Under the pieces are notes generated by a model. It made no database searches. It saw only the letters and a program-made list of their open reading frames with translations, and was not told the DNA's origin. Position numbers and translations under genes: made by a program. A DNA stretch of 64,000 nucleotides, from contig OZ240208.1 of NCBI GenBank assembly GCA_965197455.1, positions 806,001-870,000 of the forward strand. Reading direction: 5' to 3'. How positions within the stretch are numbered: position 1 is the first letter of the stretch; each line of letters starts with the position of its first letter. This document shows, piece by piece, positions 43,135 to 51,494 of this stretch. Source of the stretch: JAGWBD01 sp965197455 (GTDB taxonomy: Bacteria; Chloroflexota; Anaerolineae; Aggregatilineales; Phototrophicaceae).

Positions 43135-44340
43135 GTGAAACTGCGCTTGTTCGTCGTCCTGATTGTGCTTGTCCTGAGTTTGTCATCCGTTTTAGGCGTC
43201 TCCGCACAAGAGACCTGGGTGCTGGGTGTGGTGCAACCCTTCACCGGCGCGCTCGGTTCCTTCGGCGCGGATTTCTCGCGCGGCATCGACCTCGCTGTCG
43301 AGCAGATGAACGCAGAGCTGGAGGCTGCCGGCTCGAGCGTTCGCTTCGAAACGGCGACCGCGGACACAGAAGGAACGCCAGACGGCTCCGCCCGCGCCGT
43401 TCAAACCATTGTGCAGACCACCGGCGCAAACGTCATCGTCGGCCCATTGACCACCTCCGAAGTGCTGGGCGCCAAACAATTTGCCGATGAGAACAACATC
43501 GTGCTGGTCGCGCCGGCCTCCAGTGGTCCGGCAGGCGGCATCGCCGGCGACAACATCTTCCGCGTCATGTATCCGCCCGACACCTTTGCCGCAAAGGCCT
43601 ACGCGCGCATCGCTGTCTCGCGCGGCTACCAGAACGTCGCCATCCTTAATCTGGACGATCCCTACGGCAACGGCCTCGCCGACCGCTTCGAGCTGGACTT
43701 TGCAGCAGCTGGCGGTGCGCAGACCACGCGCATCAAATACACTCCAGATCCGCCGGACCTCAGTAGTGAAGTCGCGCGTCTCAGTGCGGACGTGGCCAGT
43801 CTTTCGGGCAGCGGCGAGACCGCCGTGTTCTGTGTCTGCTTCCTCGGTGACGCCCAGAAGGCCCTGCAACTCAGCTTGGTTGACCCCGTCCTGAGCACAG
43901 TCGACTGGATTGGCAACGAGGCCATGACCACACCGGACATCCTGGAAGACGCAAGTGTCGCGTCCTTCCTGCAAAACGCGAACTTCGTCTCGGTGGGTTC
44001 ATACACTGGCACCAAAACCCCGCTGGTGGATCGATTCGTGGCGAGCTTTACCGAGCGCTACGAAAACCCGCCGGGCCCCTTTACCAACTACGCCTTCGAT
44101 GCGGCCAACATCGCCATGCTGAGCATGCTGGTCGCCGGCAATGATGGCGCAGCCGTCAAGTCCATCCTGCCCTTCATCTCCGGCCATTACATCGGCACCA
44201 GCGTACAGGGTTTGCTGGACGAAAATGGCGACCAGGCCATCGCCTACTACAGCGTCAAGCAGGTCAATGCCGATGGCACTGACTTCGATTCGATCGGTAT
44301 CTACAACGGTTCCGCGGATTCGCTGGAACTGGACGACTGA
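43135..44340 (+). CDS. ABC transporter substrate-binding protein, branched-chain amino acid (LivK) type
   Basis: 401 residues. Secretory signal peptide at the N-terminus (LRLFVVLIVLVLSLSSVLGVSA then QETW). Periplasmic-binding fold type I: LGVVQPFTGALGSFGADFSRGIDLAVEQMNAE, GPLTTSEVLGAKQFADENNIVLVAPASSGP, and FTNYAFDAANIAML. The GTG start has GGGAGG 6 bases upstream; an ATG 18 bases earlier overlaps that site. First gene of a complete five-gene transporter. Ligand may be an amino acid, a urea-like compound or an aromatic/sugar acid; the surrounding catabolic genes favour an organic acid. Confidence 0.92.
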   Translation: MKLRLFVVLIVLVLSLSSVLGVSAQETWVLGVVQPFTGALGSFGADFSRGIDLAVEQMNAELEAAGSSVRFETATADTEGTPDGSARAVQTIVQTTGANVIVGPLTTSEVLGAKQFADENNIVLVAPASSGPAGGIAGDNIFRVMYPPDTFAAKAYARIAVSRGYQNVAILNLDDPYGNGLADRFELDFAAAGGAQTTRIKYTPDPPDLSSEVARLSADVASLSGSGETAVFCVCFLGDAQKALQLSLVDPVLSTVDWIGNEAMTTPDILEDASVASFLQNANFVSVGSYTGTKTPLVDRFVASFTERYENPPGPFTNYAFDAANIAMLSMLVAGNDGAAVKSILPFISGHYIGTSVQGLLDENGDQAIAYYSVKQVNADGTDFDSIGIYNGSADSLELDD

Positions 44341-44346
44341 CAGGGA

Positions 44347-44379
44347 GCGGGCCTGTGGTGCCAGCCGCCACAGGCCCGC
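44347..44379 (+). other. Strong intercistronic hairpin between the binding-protein and permease genes
   Basis: GCGGGCCTGTGG and CCACAGGCCCGC form a perfect 12-bp stem with a 9-base loop in the 45-base gap. No U-tract follows. Hairpins at this position commonly protect the upstream message or reduce read-through, giving more binding protein than permease. It lies 6 bases before the permease ATG, so it may also limit permease translation. Confidence 0.7.
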
Positions 44380-44385
44380 CCGCCC

Positions 44386-45306
44386 ATGTCTCCTGCCCTG
44401 CTCGTCACTTCTCTGGTGCAGTCGATCCAGGTCGGCAGCCTTTACGCGCTCATGGCTATCGGCATCACCCTGACCATGCGCGTCATTCGCCTGCCCAATT
44501 TCGCCCACGCCGAGTTCGTGACCACCGGCGCATTCACCGCGCTCGTCGTTTCGCTCTTCGTGTCGCACGAACCCGTGATCATCCTGGGCTCGGCAGCCCT
44601 GGTGGCGGCCCTGGTCGCCCTGTTGTCGCACCAGCTTGTCTTCCGCCCGCTGGCCCGGCGCAACCTCTCAACCTACACCATGCTGCTGGCCTCCTTCGCC
44701 GTCGGCCTGGTCCTGCGCTACATCCTGTTCCTGCTCTCGGATTCCTTTCAACTGTTTGACAAGCGCATTCAGATCCCCCTGCAAATCCTGGTGCGCAGCG
44801 ATTCCCTGATCCTCACCAATATCTTCTTCACCGTTGTCCCGATCACCATCGCCTGCGTCATCGGACTGAGTCTGCTGCTCGGCCGCACCGGCCTGGGACG
44901 TGAAATGCGCGCGCTCGCCAGCAACCCCGAGCTGGCGCACATTCTTGGCATGCGCGTGGAACGCATCCGCAGTCTGACCTGGCTGCTGGTCGGTGCGCTG
45001 GCCGGGCTGGCCGGCGCGCTCTGGGGCCTCTATACCTTCGTGAACCCCCTGCTGGGCTGGCTGGCCATCCTTTCGGTCTTCGCCGCAGCCATCCTGGGTG
45101 GTCTGTCCAGCTTCACCGGCACCATTTTGGGCGCCTACCTCGTCGGCCTCTGCGAAAACACCCTGATGCAGGTCCTGAATCACTATATTGGTCTGTCTTT
45201 CAGCTTCAAGGCAGCCATTCCCTTCGTCATCATCATCATCGTTCTGCTCTTGCGCCCCCAGGGATTGACCGGTTTCAATCGCGCGCCGCGGGACCTGCAG
45301 CGGTGA
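44386..45306 (+). CDS. Branched-chain-type ABC transporter permease (LivH-like)
   Basis: 306 residues, about eight helices. Typical LivH features: QVGSLYALMAIGITLTMRVIRLPNFAHAEF at the N-terminus and GREMRALASNPELAHILGMRVERIRSLTWLLVGALAGLAGAL in the conserved cytoplasmic loop, ending GLTGFNR. No Shine-Dalgarno sequence is evident; the start region abuts the hairpin. Forms the membrane channel with LivM. The stop overlaps livM (GTGA). Confidence 0.93.
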   Translation: MSPALLVTSLVQSIQVGSLYALMAIGITLTMRVIRLPNFAHAEFVTTGAFTALVVSLFVSHEPVIILGSAALVAALVALLSHQLVFRPLARRNLSTYTMLLASFAVGLVLRYILFLLSDSFQLFDKRIQIPLQILVRSDSLILTNIFFTVVPITIACVIGLSLLLGRTGLGREMRALASNPELAHILGMRVERIRSLTWLLVGALAGLAGALWGLYTFVNPLLGWLAILSVFAAAILGGLSSFTGTILGAYLVGLCENTLMQVLNHYIGLSFSFKAAIPFVIIIIVLLLRPQGLTGFNRAPRDLQR

Positions 45307-46367
45307 ACATCGACATCGGCGCCACGCTCATCGCCCTGCTGACCTTCTTCGGCATCGCCGCGCTGATGGCCATTAGCCTGAACCTGGAGTACGGGCTTGC
45401 CGGCGTGCCCAACTTTGGCCAGGCGGTCTTCGTCTCCATTGGCGCCTACACCGCCGCCATCACCTATACGCGCATCCTGCCCCTGCTCGCCGGACGCGAG
45501 GGGATCTGGCCCTGCGGCACCACGCTGGGCCCCGCCCTGCAACTGCGCTCCGAAATCATGCGCGAACAACCCGTGGCCGGCTTCGTTAACTTTGGCCTGA
45601 CGCTGCTGCTGGCTGCCGTGATCAGCGGCCTGGCCGGCTATTTCGTCTCACGCGTGGCCCTGCGTCTGCAGCAGGAATGGTTTCTGGCGCTGGTTTTGCT
45701 GGTGGGTGGCGAGACGGCGCGCATCTTTGTGCGTGGCTACGAACCCGTCATCTGCGCCAACAACGGCATATCCGGCGTGGCGCAGCCCTTCGCCTGGCTC
45801 GGCAATCCACAGCTCGCCTCTATCCTCTTCATGTTGCTGGTGCTGATCCTGGCCGCATTGGCGTACCTCTACAGCGAACGTCTGGTGCGCTCCCCGTTTG
45901 GTCGCCTGCTCAAGGCCGTGCGCGAAAATGACAGCATCGCTCGCAGCCTGGGCAAGGATGTGGCGCTGGCGCGCGCGCGCATCATGCTCATTGGTTCGGT
46001 CATTGCGGCCATCGCGGGCGTGATGTTTGCGCTCAACACAGGCTACATCAGCAGCAATGACTACGTCGTCACGCTCACGCTGGACATGTGGGTCATGGTG
46101 GTGCTCGGCGGCCTCGGCAACAACCGGGGCGCATTGCTGGGCGCACTGGTGGTCACCCTGCTCGACCGAATCACCGCCATCGCCACTATCCAGATGAATA
46201 TGTCCAGCATCGAGCTTGAGTTCAACTACGTTCGTTACATCCTGTATGGCATCATTCTGCTGCTCATGTTGCGCTATCGTCCCCAGGGCATCTTGCCCGA
46301 GCCGGCCCGCACCACCCACGCTCACGACCTGCTGGCGAGAGAAGTGAGCCATGTTGCAGATCAGTGA
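45303..46367 (+). CDS. Branched-chain-type ABC transporter permease (LivM-like)
   Basis: 354 residues, GTG start in a GTGA overlap. MAISLNLEYGLAGVPNFGQAVF near the N-terminus, GISGVAQPFAWLG, and the EAA-like loop SPFGRLLKAVRENDSIARSLGKDV followed by MVVLGGLGNNRGALLGALVV are LivM hallmarks. Ends RPQGILPEPARTTH. Overlaps the ATPase gene by 17 bases. Confidence 0.93.
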   Translation: MNIDIGATLIALLTFFGIAALMAISLNLEYGLAGVPNFGQAVFVSIGAYTAAITYTRILPLLAGREGIWPCGTTLGPALQLRSEIMREQPVAGFVNFGLTLLLAAVISGLAGYFVSRVALRLQQEWFLALVLLVGGETARIFVRGYEPVICANNGISGVAQPFAWLGNPQLASILFMLLVLILAALAYLYSERLVRSPFGRLLKAVRENDSIARSLGKDVALARARIMLIGSVIAAIAGVMFALNTGYISSNDYVVTLTLDMWVMVVLGGLGNNRGALLGALVVTLLDRITAIATIQMNMSSIELEFNYVRYILYGIILLLMLRYRPQGILPEPARTTHAHDLLAREVSHVADQ

Positions 46368-47100
46368 GCTGACGCGCAGTTTCGGCGGCTTGCGCGCGGT
46401 CGACGGGGTTTCGCTGGAGCTGCAGCAAGGCCAGCTTGTCGGCCTGATCGGCCCCAACGGCAGCGGCAAAAGCACGCTGCTCAGCCTCATCTCCGGCCAG
46501 CTGCACCCGGACTCCGGCACGATCCACTTCGACGGGCAGGACATCAGCGTCACGCCGCCGGACGAGATAAACCGTCTCGGTCTGGCGCGCAGCTTTCAGG
46601 ACCCGGCGCTCTTCTTTCAGATGACTGTGCTGGACAACAGCCTGTTGCCAGTCAAGGAGCAACTGGGTGAATCTCCCTGGCATGCCCCCTGGCACAATCG
46701 CTGGCGCGCGCAGGAGGCTCAGAACACGCAGGGTGTGGCCAGCATTCTGCAGCGCATGCTGCTGCGGGACCACTATGACAAGCGCGCTTCCGACCTGTCC
46801 GGCGGGCAGATGAAGCTGCTGGATATCGGGCGCAGCCTGGGCGGTGAGCCAAGACTGCTATTGCTCGACGAGCCCACCGCCGGCGTCGCGCCCAACCTGG
46901 CACGCGAAATCTTCGAATACATCGCGACCCTGCACCGCGAAGCAGGCCTGACCTTTCTCATCGTCGAACATCGCCTGGAAATTCTCTTCGACTATGTGGA
47001 TTGGGTCTTCGTTCTGCACATGGGGGGTCTGCTGGCCTCAGGCACGCCGGCGCAAATCATCGAGGATGCCAGGGTGCGTGAGGTCTATTTCGGCGCATGA
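46351..47100 (+). CDS. Branched-chain-type ABC transporter ATPase (LivG-like)
   Basis: 249 residues. Walker A GPNGSGKST, signature LSGGQMKLLDIGRSL, Walker B LLLLDEPTAGVAPN, switch His in LIVEHRLEIL. GLARSFQDPALFFQMTVLDN is the Q-loop region; the insert after it is characteristic of LivG. Works with LivF, HM and the binding protein. Confidence 0.94.
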   Translation: MLQISELTRSFGGLRAVDGVSLELQQGQLVGLIGPNGSGKSTLLSLISGQLHPDSGTIHFDGQDISVTPPDEINRLGLARSFQDPALFFQMTVLDNSLLPVKEQLGESPWHAPWHNRWRAQEAQNTQGVASILQRMLLRDHYDKRASDLSGGQMKLLDIGRSLGGEPRLLLLDEPTAGVAPNLAREIFEYIATLHREAGLTFLIVEHRLEILFDYVDWVFVLHMGGLLASGTPAQIIEDARVREVYFGA

Positions 47101-47828
47101 TGCTGACAATCGAGCGACTGCATGCCGGTTACGGCAAGCTGAGGGTGCTGCAGGATCTTTCGCTGACCATTGCTGCGGGACGCTTCACAGCGATTCTGGG
47201 CCCGAATGGCAGTGGCAAGAGCACCCTGCTCAAGGCCGTGTTTGGCCTGGCCGATGTGTTCAGTGGTTCCATTCTGCTGAATGGCGAGCAGCTGGTCGGC
47301 CTGCATGGCGCTCAGATCAACGGCAAGGGACTGGCCTGTGTCCTTCAACGTGACAACGTTTTTGCTGAACTGAGCGTGCACGAAAATCTGCAGCTGGCCA
47401 CGCGCCAGCTGGGACGCAGCATGGCCGGGGCCGCTATTGACGATGCCTGCGAGCTCTTCCCCCTGTTGGCGCGCCGGCGCAACCAGCCCTCCAGCCAGCT
47501 CAGCGGCGGCGAGCGCCAGATGCTGGCCATCGCCATCGGCTGGCTGACCCGCCCGAAACTCATGCTGCTCGACGAGCCGAGCGCCGGCCTCGCGCCTAAT
47601 CTCGTCACTGAGGTCTTTCGCACCCTGCTGTTGCTGCGGGACCAGGGGATGACGCTGGTCGTCGTCGAACAGAACGCGCGCAGTGTCCTGCAGCATTGTG
47701 ACGAAGTACACCTTTTGCGCGAAGGCACGCTGGCTTTCTCCGGCACAGCCGAGGAATGCCTGTCAGACGAAGAGACGATCAAAACGCTGCTTGGCGCCGG
47801 ACTCAGTGGCCATGCGTCGTTGCCATGA
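47097..47828 (+). CDS. Branched-chain-type ABC transporter ATPase (LivF-like)
   Basis: 243 residues. Walker A GPNGSGKST, Q-loop CVLQRDNVFAELSVHENL, signature LSGGERQMLAIAIGWL, Walker B LMLLDEPSAGLAPN, switch region LVVVEQNARSVL. Overlaps the LivG stop by four bases with two adjacent ATGs as possible starts (47097 or 47100). Completes the transporter. Confidence 0.94.
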   Translation: MMLTIERLHAGYGKLRVLQDLSLTIAAGRFTAILGPNGSGKSTLLKAVFGLADVFSGSILLNGEQLVGLHGAQINGKGLACVLQRDNVFAELSVHENLQLATRQLGRSMAGAAIDDACELFPLLARRRNQPSSQLSGGERQMLAIAIGWLTRPKLMLLDEPSAGLAPNLVTEVFRTLLLLRDQGMTLVVVEQNARSVLQHCDEVHLLREGTLAFSGTAEECLSDEETIKTLLGAGLSGHASLP

Positions 47829-47834
47829 TATAGT
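47826..47834 (+). promoter_or_regulatory. Extended -10 promoter candidate for the DapA-family gene
   Basis: TG-A-TATAGT, an extended -10 without an obvious -35, overlaps the end of the LivF gene. It gives a leader of about 25 bases. Confidence 0.35.
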
Positions 47835-47865
47835 TCTCCAGGTTGAACGCAGTCCAGGAAGCAAA

Positions 47866-48780
47866 ATGACCAACTCAATTCGTGGCATCTACAACATTCT
47901 GGCAACTCCCTTCTGCGCCGACGCTTCGCTCGATCTGGCCAGTCTGCGCCGCCTGGTTAATTTCCAGCTTGACCTGGGCGCTCAGGGCCTGACCATTCTC
48001 GGTGTGCTGGGTGAGGCGGCGAAGCTCAGCGTGGCGGAGCGCCAGCAAGTGCTGGACACGGTCATGGCGACCGTGAACGGCCGCGTACCGGTCGTCGTGG
48101 GCGCCAGCCACCAGGATGACGCCACGCGCCTCGTGCTCTGTCGCTCGGCTGAAGCAGCCGGCGCCGCCGGCGTGATGGTCGCCCCGCCACGTATGGAGGA
48201 CCCCGGCGACGAGGCAGTCTTCGCAATCTACAGCGACATTGCCCAGGCTTGCGACCTGGCCATCGTGGTACAGGATTTCCCACCCGTAAACGACATCATC
48301 ATGTCACCGGCGCTCATCGCCTCCATTGCGCGGCAGATTCCCTCAGCGCGTTACCTCAAGCTGGAGGATCCGCCGCTGATGCAGAAGATCAGCGCCATTC
48401 GCGAGCAGGTCGACGGGCTGGAGATCTTCGGCGGCCTGGGTGGCATGTTCCTGCTTGAAGAGCTGCGGCGCGGCGCCTCGGGCACGATGACCGGCTTCGC
48501 CTTCACCGAAATCCTGGTCGCCGTCTTCGATGCCTGGAGTTCGGGCGCACAGGACCGCGCCGAATGTATCTTTGACGAATACCTCCCGCTGATTCGCTAC
48601 GAAAACCAGCCGGTGATTAACCTGAGCATCCGCAAGGAAATACTGCGCCGGCGCGGAGCTATTGAATGCGCCAGTCCGCGCGAACCCTTTGCCCCCATCG
48701 ACGCAGGCACGCACGCTGAAATCGACTGGGTCTTTGCGCGCGTCGGCGTTAACGATCCAACCCGCAAACTGGACCTCTGA
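47866..48780 (+). CDS. DapA/N-acetylneuraminate lyase-family aldolase or dehydratase
   Basis: 304 residues, class I aldolase TIM barrel. IYNILATPFCADASLDLASL at the start, LGVLGEAAKLSVAER, VVVGASHQDDATRLVL, and the Schiff-base Lys in SARYLKLEDPP. The canonical Tyr of dihydrodipicolinate synthase is absent (the strand reads AIVVQDFPPVND) and the TT pair of the pyruvate pocket reads VL. So it is probably not the lysine enzyme but a 2-keto-3-deoxy-acid aldolase/dehydratase fitting the catabolic context. Start chosen by AGGA upstream and family alignment; longer frames enter the LivF gene. Confidence 0.87.
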   Translation: MTNSIRGIYNILATPFCADASLDLASLRRLVNFQLDLGAQGLTILGVLGEAAKLSVAERQQVLDTVMATVNGRVPVVVGASHQDDATRLVLCRSAEAAGAAGVMVAPPRMEDPGDEAVFAIYSDIAQACDLAIVVQDFPPVNDIIMSPALIASIARQIPSARYLKLEDPPLMQKISAIREQVDGLEIFGGLGGMFLLEELRRGASGTMTGFAFTEILVAVFDAWSSGAQDRAECIFDEYLPLIRYENQPVINLSIRKEILRRRGAIECASPREPFAPIDAGTHAEIDWVFARVGVNDPTRKLDL

Positions 48781-48798
48781 ACCGACAGGAGCAATGCC

Positions 48799-49581
48799 AT
48801 GAAGCTTGGACTTGAGAACAGGGTAGCCCTGGTCGCAGCCGCCAGCAAGGGCCTTGGCTACGGAGTGGCGCGCGCACTGGCCAGTGATGGCGCGCGCGTG
48901 TCCATCTGCAGCCGTTCGGCGGATGACATCGCTGCCGCCGCCGCAAAACTTAAGGCAGAAACCGGCGCAGAGGTGCTGGCCACGTCCTGTGACGTGACCA
49001 ATCCGGCTGACATCAATAACTGGGTGGCAGCCACAGTCAGCGAATGGGGTCAGGTAGACGCGCTGCTGGTGAACGCTGGCGGGCCGCCTGCCGGCCACTT
49101 CCGCGAGATCAGTGAGGCGCAGTGGGAAGCCGCCTTCCAGCTCACGCTGATGAGCTCCATCCGCATGATCAACGCCGCCCTGCCCCACATGAGCAGCGGT
49201 AGCGCCATCCTCACCGTGACCTCTTCCTCCATCCGCGAGCCAATCGAACGCCTGGCGCTCTCGACGGTGATGCGTTCGGGCGTGATGGGGCTGGTCAAGA
49301 CTTTGGCCGACGAGCTGGCCGGCGACGGCATCCGCGTCAACAACCTGATCCCTGGGCGCATCGACACGGACCGCGTACGCCAACTGGACGCAGGCACCGC
49401 CAATCGCCTGGGCATCACAGCGGAAGAGGCCCGCGCACGTTCGCTGACCAACATTCCTCTGGGCCGTCTGGGCAACATTGACGACTTTGGTGCCGCCGGC
49501 GCCTTCCTGCTGTCGCCCGCCGCGTCTTTCATCACCGGCGCTTCACTGCGCGTGGATGGCGGCCAGATGCGTTCCGTCTGA
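48799..49581 (+). CDS. SDR-family oxidoreductase with atypical active site
   Basis: 260 residues. NAD(P) loop AAASKGLGYGVARALASDGA, VNAGGPPAGHF, VTSSSIREPIERLALSTVMRSGVMGLVKTL. The usual YxxxK is not present; the aligned positions read STVMR, a pattern known in a divergent SDR subgroup. Ends TGASLRVDGGQMRSV as normal SDRs do. It may use a different proton relay or be a specialised reductase. AGGAG lies 7 bases before the ATG; probably cotranscribed with the DapA-family gene. Confidence 0.87.
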   Translation: MKLGLENRVALVAAASKGLGYGVARALASDGARVSICSRSADDIAAAAAKLKAETGAEVLATSCDVTNPADINNWVAATVSEWGQVDALLVNAGGPPAGHFREISEAQWEAAFQLTLMSSIRMINAALPHMSSGSAILTVTSSSIREPIERLALSTVMRSGVMGLVKTLADELAGDGIRVNNLIPGRIDTDRVRQLDAGTANRLGITAEEARARSLTNIPLGRLGNIDDFGAAGAFLLSPAASFITGASLRVDGGQMRSV

Positions 49582-49602
49582 GCGACGGTCAGGTCCTGCC
49601 GA

Positions 49603-50412
49603 CTAAAGGTTGACGCTTTGCTCGCGTACGCGTCCGGCGTCCGCATTGACGGCAGCGCGAATCTCCTGAAACTCAGCCGTCAACATGCGCAGAAAGGCGG
49701 AGACGTCCGAGCTGTGCATGACGAGATTGGCGCCGGACTGTACCCAGCCGATCTGCTGCTGCATGAAGTTATGGTGGATGCCCACACCCACGCCGGCTGC
49801 GCGTGATTTGGCGATGATGATCTGAATCGCCTCTTCGAAGACTGGATGATCGTAACGCTCCGGGGTACCCAGGCTGCAAGACAGGTCGTGCGGGCCGACC
49901 AGCACCGCATCTATGTAGGGCACAGCCAGGATATCGTCCAGCGCATCCAGCGCCGGCACACTTTCAATATTGATGAACAGGTTGTTTTTGGCGTTACGCT
50001 CCGCCAGATAGGCGTCCAGTTCGGCTTCCGGCGCATGGCCGTTGACCATGCCGCTCAACTTGTCGCCCTTCACCGGGCCGTACTTCACTGCGCCACCAAG
50101 GGCCTTCACCTGCTCGGGCGACTCAACGTAGGGGGCAATTACGCCACTGGCGCCGCCATCCAGCACCATCTGTGCCATGTAGGGGTCAGGCGCCGGAATA
50201 CGCACAACCGGCGCAATGTTCAGCGCCGCATAAGTCTGGCACATCCAGGAAATCATGCCGCGATCATGCGGCGTATGTTCGGAATCAATGAACACCATGT
50301 CGATGCCCAGTTGCTTGACCCGGCCTGCCCACATCGGGGAAGGCGCGTAGATTGCCGTGCCGAAGACCAACTCACCAGCATGCAAGGCGTGATTCAACTG
50401 CTTCCCGTTCAC
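49603..50412 (-). CDS. HpcH/HpaI-family class II aldolase
   Basis: 269 residues, GTG start. TIM-barrel aldolase with DMVFIDSEHTPHDRG (catalytic His region), PVVRIPAPDPYMAQMVLDGG, metal ligands Glu in FINIESVPALD and Asp in GPHDLSCSLG. Cleaves 4-hydroxy-2-oxo acids to pyruvate and an aldehyde, or the reverse. In this locus it could split the 2-keto-3-deoxy acid made by the enolase-superfamily dehydratase. Convergent with the SDR gene; own promoter upstream. Confidence 0.9.
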   Translation of the reverse strand: MNGKQLNHALHAGELVFGTAIYAPSPMWAGRVKQLGIDMVFIDSEHTPHDRGMISWMCQTYAALNIAPVVRIPAPDPYMAQMVLDGGASGVIAPYVESPEQVKALGGAVKYGPVKGDKLSGMVNGHAPEAELDAYLAERNAKNNLFINIESVPALDALDDILAVPYIDAVLVGPHDLSCSLGTPERYDHPVFEEAIQIIIAKSRAAGVGVGIHHNFMQQQIGWVQSGANLVMHSSDVSAFLRMLTAEFQEIRAAVNADAGRVREQSVNL

Positions 50413-50453
50413 AGTCTCTGTCGTCCTTTCCTTTGTCGCGCCGCGGAACAGCG

Positions 50454-50482
50454 AGCATAACGCCCGCCCGCCTCAGCGTCAA
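50454..50482 (-). promoter_or_regulatory. Predicted promoter of the HpcH-type aldolase gene
   Basis: Minus strand TTGACG, 17-bp spacer, TATGCT. Start near 50447, leader about 35 bases. Confidence 0.6.
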
Positions 50483-50501
50483 CCACAGCAACGTGTTCTG
50501 G

Positions 50502-51494
50502 TCAGGACAGGGACATAATCCAGTCCGGTTCGATGACTAGGCGCAGCGCTGAACCTGGCTCGGGGACGGGCTGCCCGCCCACTTCATGCCGAAAGCGCAG
50601 GGTTTCACCAGCCACCTGCGCGGAAAGTCGCCAGCGCTCCCCTTCGTAGACCCGTTGCATGAGTTCGCCAGGCAGGGTGTAACCCCCTCCAGTTTCCTGG
50701 CCGGCCAGACTAATACCGGCCGGGTGCAACAATACCTGTTCTCCTGGAATGGCAAGGCCGGTTTGCTGCAACAGCCAGTCGCCGCTGACAAGATTGCCAA
50801 GCCCCAGGAAACCGGCGACGAATGCAGTGCGCGGCCGGCTGTAGAGCGCCTGGGGCGAATCTATCTGCTCGATACGGCCAGCATTCATGACGGCAATGCG
50901 GTCGGCAATGGCATTGGCCTCGTGCTGATCATGTGTAACCGTGATGACCGTCTGTTTCAGTTCCCTGAAAATGCGTCGCAGTTCCGGCATCAGCCGTTCA
51001 CGCAGCCCGGCGTCCAGCGATGCCAGCGGTTCATCCAGCATCAGCAGCGCTGGCCGCGGCGCAAGGCTGCGCGCCAGCGCCACCCGTTGCTGCTCGCCAC
51101 CGGAAAGCGAGCTCACATCGCGCGCGCCCATGCCCGCCAGTCCGACCAGCGTCAGTATTTCGCGCGTGCGCGAAATGACATCGTCACTGCCTCGCATGCG
51201 CAGGCCGAAGGCCACGTTTTGCTCAACGCTCATGTGCGGGAACAGCGCGTAGCCCTGAAACATCAATCCAAAGTTACGTTCGTGCACCGGGACTCGAGCC
51301 AGATCCCTGCCTTGAAACAACAGCTCGCCGCGGTCTGCGGAATCAAGCCCGGCGATTATGCGCAGCAGTGTTGTCTTGCCGCAGCCACTCGGCCCCAGCA
51401 GACAGACGATCTCCGCATCACGAAACTCCAGGGATACATCCTGCAGCACATCCTGCCCACCGTAGCTTTTGGTCACGCCCCGTATCTGAAGCAT
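50502..51494 (-). CDS. thiQ: Thiamine ABC transporter ATP-binding protein
   Basis: 330 residues. Walker A LLGPSGCGKTTLLR, Q-loop GLMFQGYALFPHMSVEQN, signature SLSGGEQQRVALARSL, Walker B LLMLDEPLASLD, and VTHDQHEANAIADRI. A C-terminal TOBE-like domain (about 240-330) makes it longer than enterobacterial ThiQ (about 230). By itself it resembles iron/spermidine ATPases; the thiamine assignment rests on the operon with the riboswitch and thiB/thiP. Start overlaps the thiP stop by one base. Confidence 0.83.
   Translation of the reverse strand: MLQIRGVTKSYGGQDVLQDVSLEFRDAEIVCLLGPSGCGKTTLLRIIAGLDSADRGELLFQGRDLARVPVHERNFGLMFQGYALFPHMSVEQNVAFGLRMRGSDDVISRTREILTLVGLAGMGARDVSSLSGGEQQRVALARSLAPRPALLMLDEPLASLDAGLRERLMPELRRIFRELKQTVITVTHDQHEANAIADRIAVMNAGRIEQIDSPQALYSRPRTAFVAGFLGLGNLVSGDWLLQQTGLAIPGEQVLLHPAGISLAGQETGGGYTLPGELMQRVYEGERWRLSAQVAGETLRFRHEVGGQPVPEPGSALRLVIEPDWIMSLS

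Noticed and set aside
47866..48780. Lysine-pathway dapA
   Set aside because: It lacks the DHDPS Tyr and TT residues and sits in a catabolic context.
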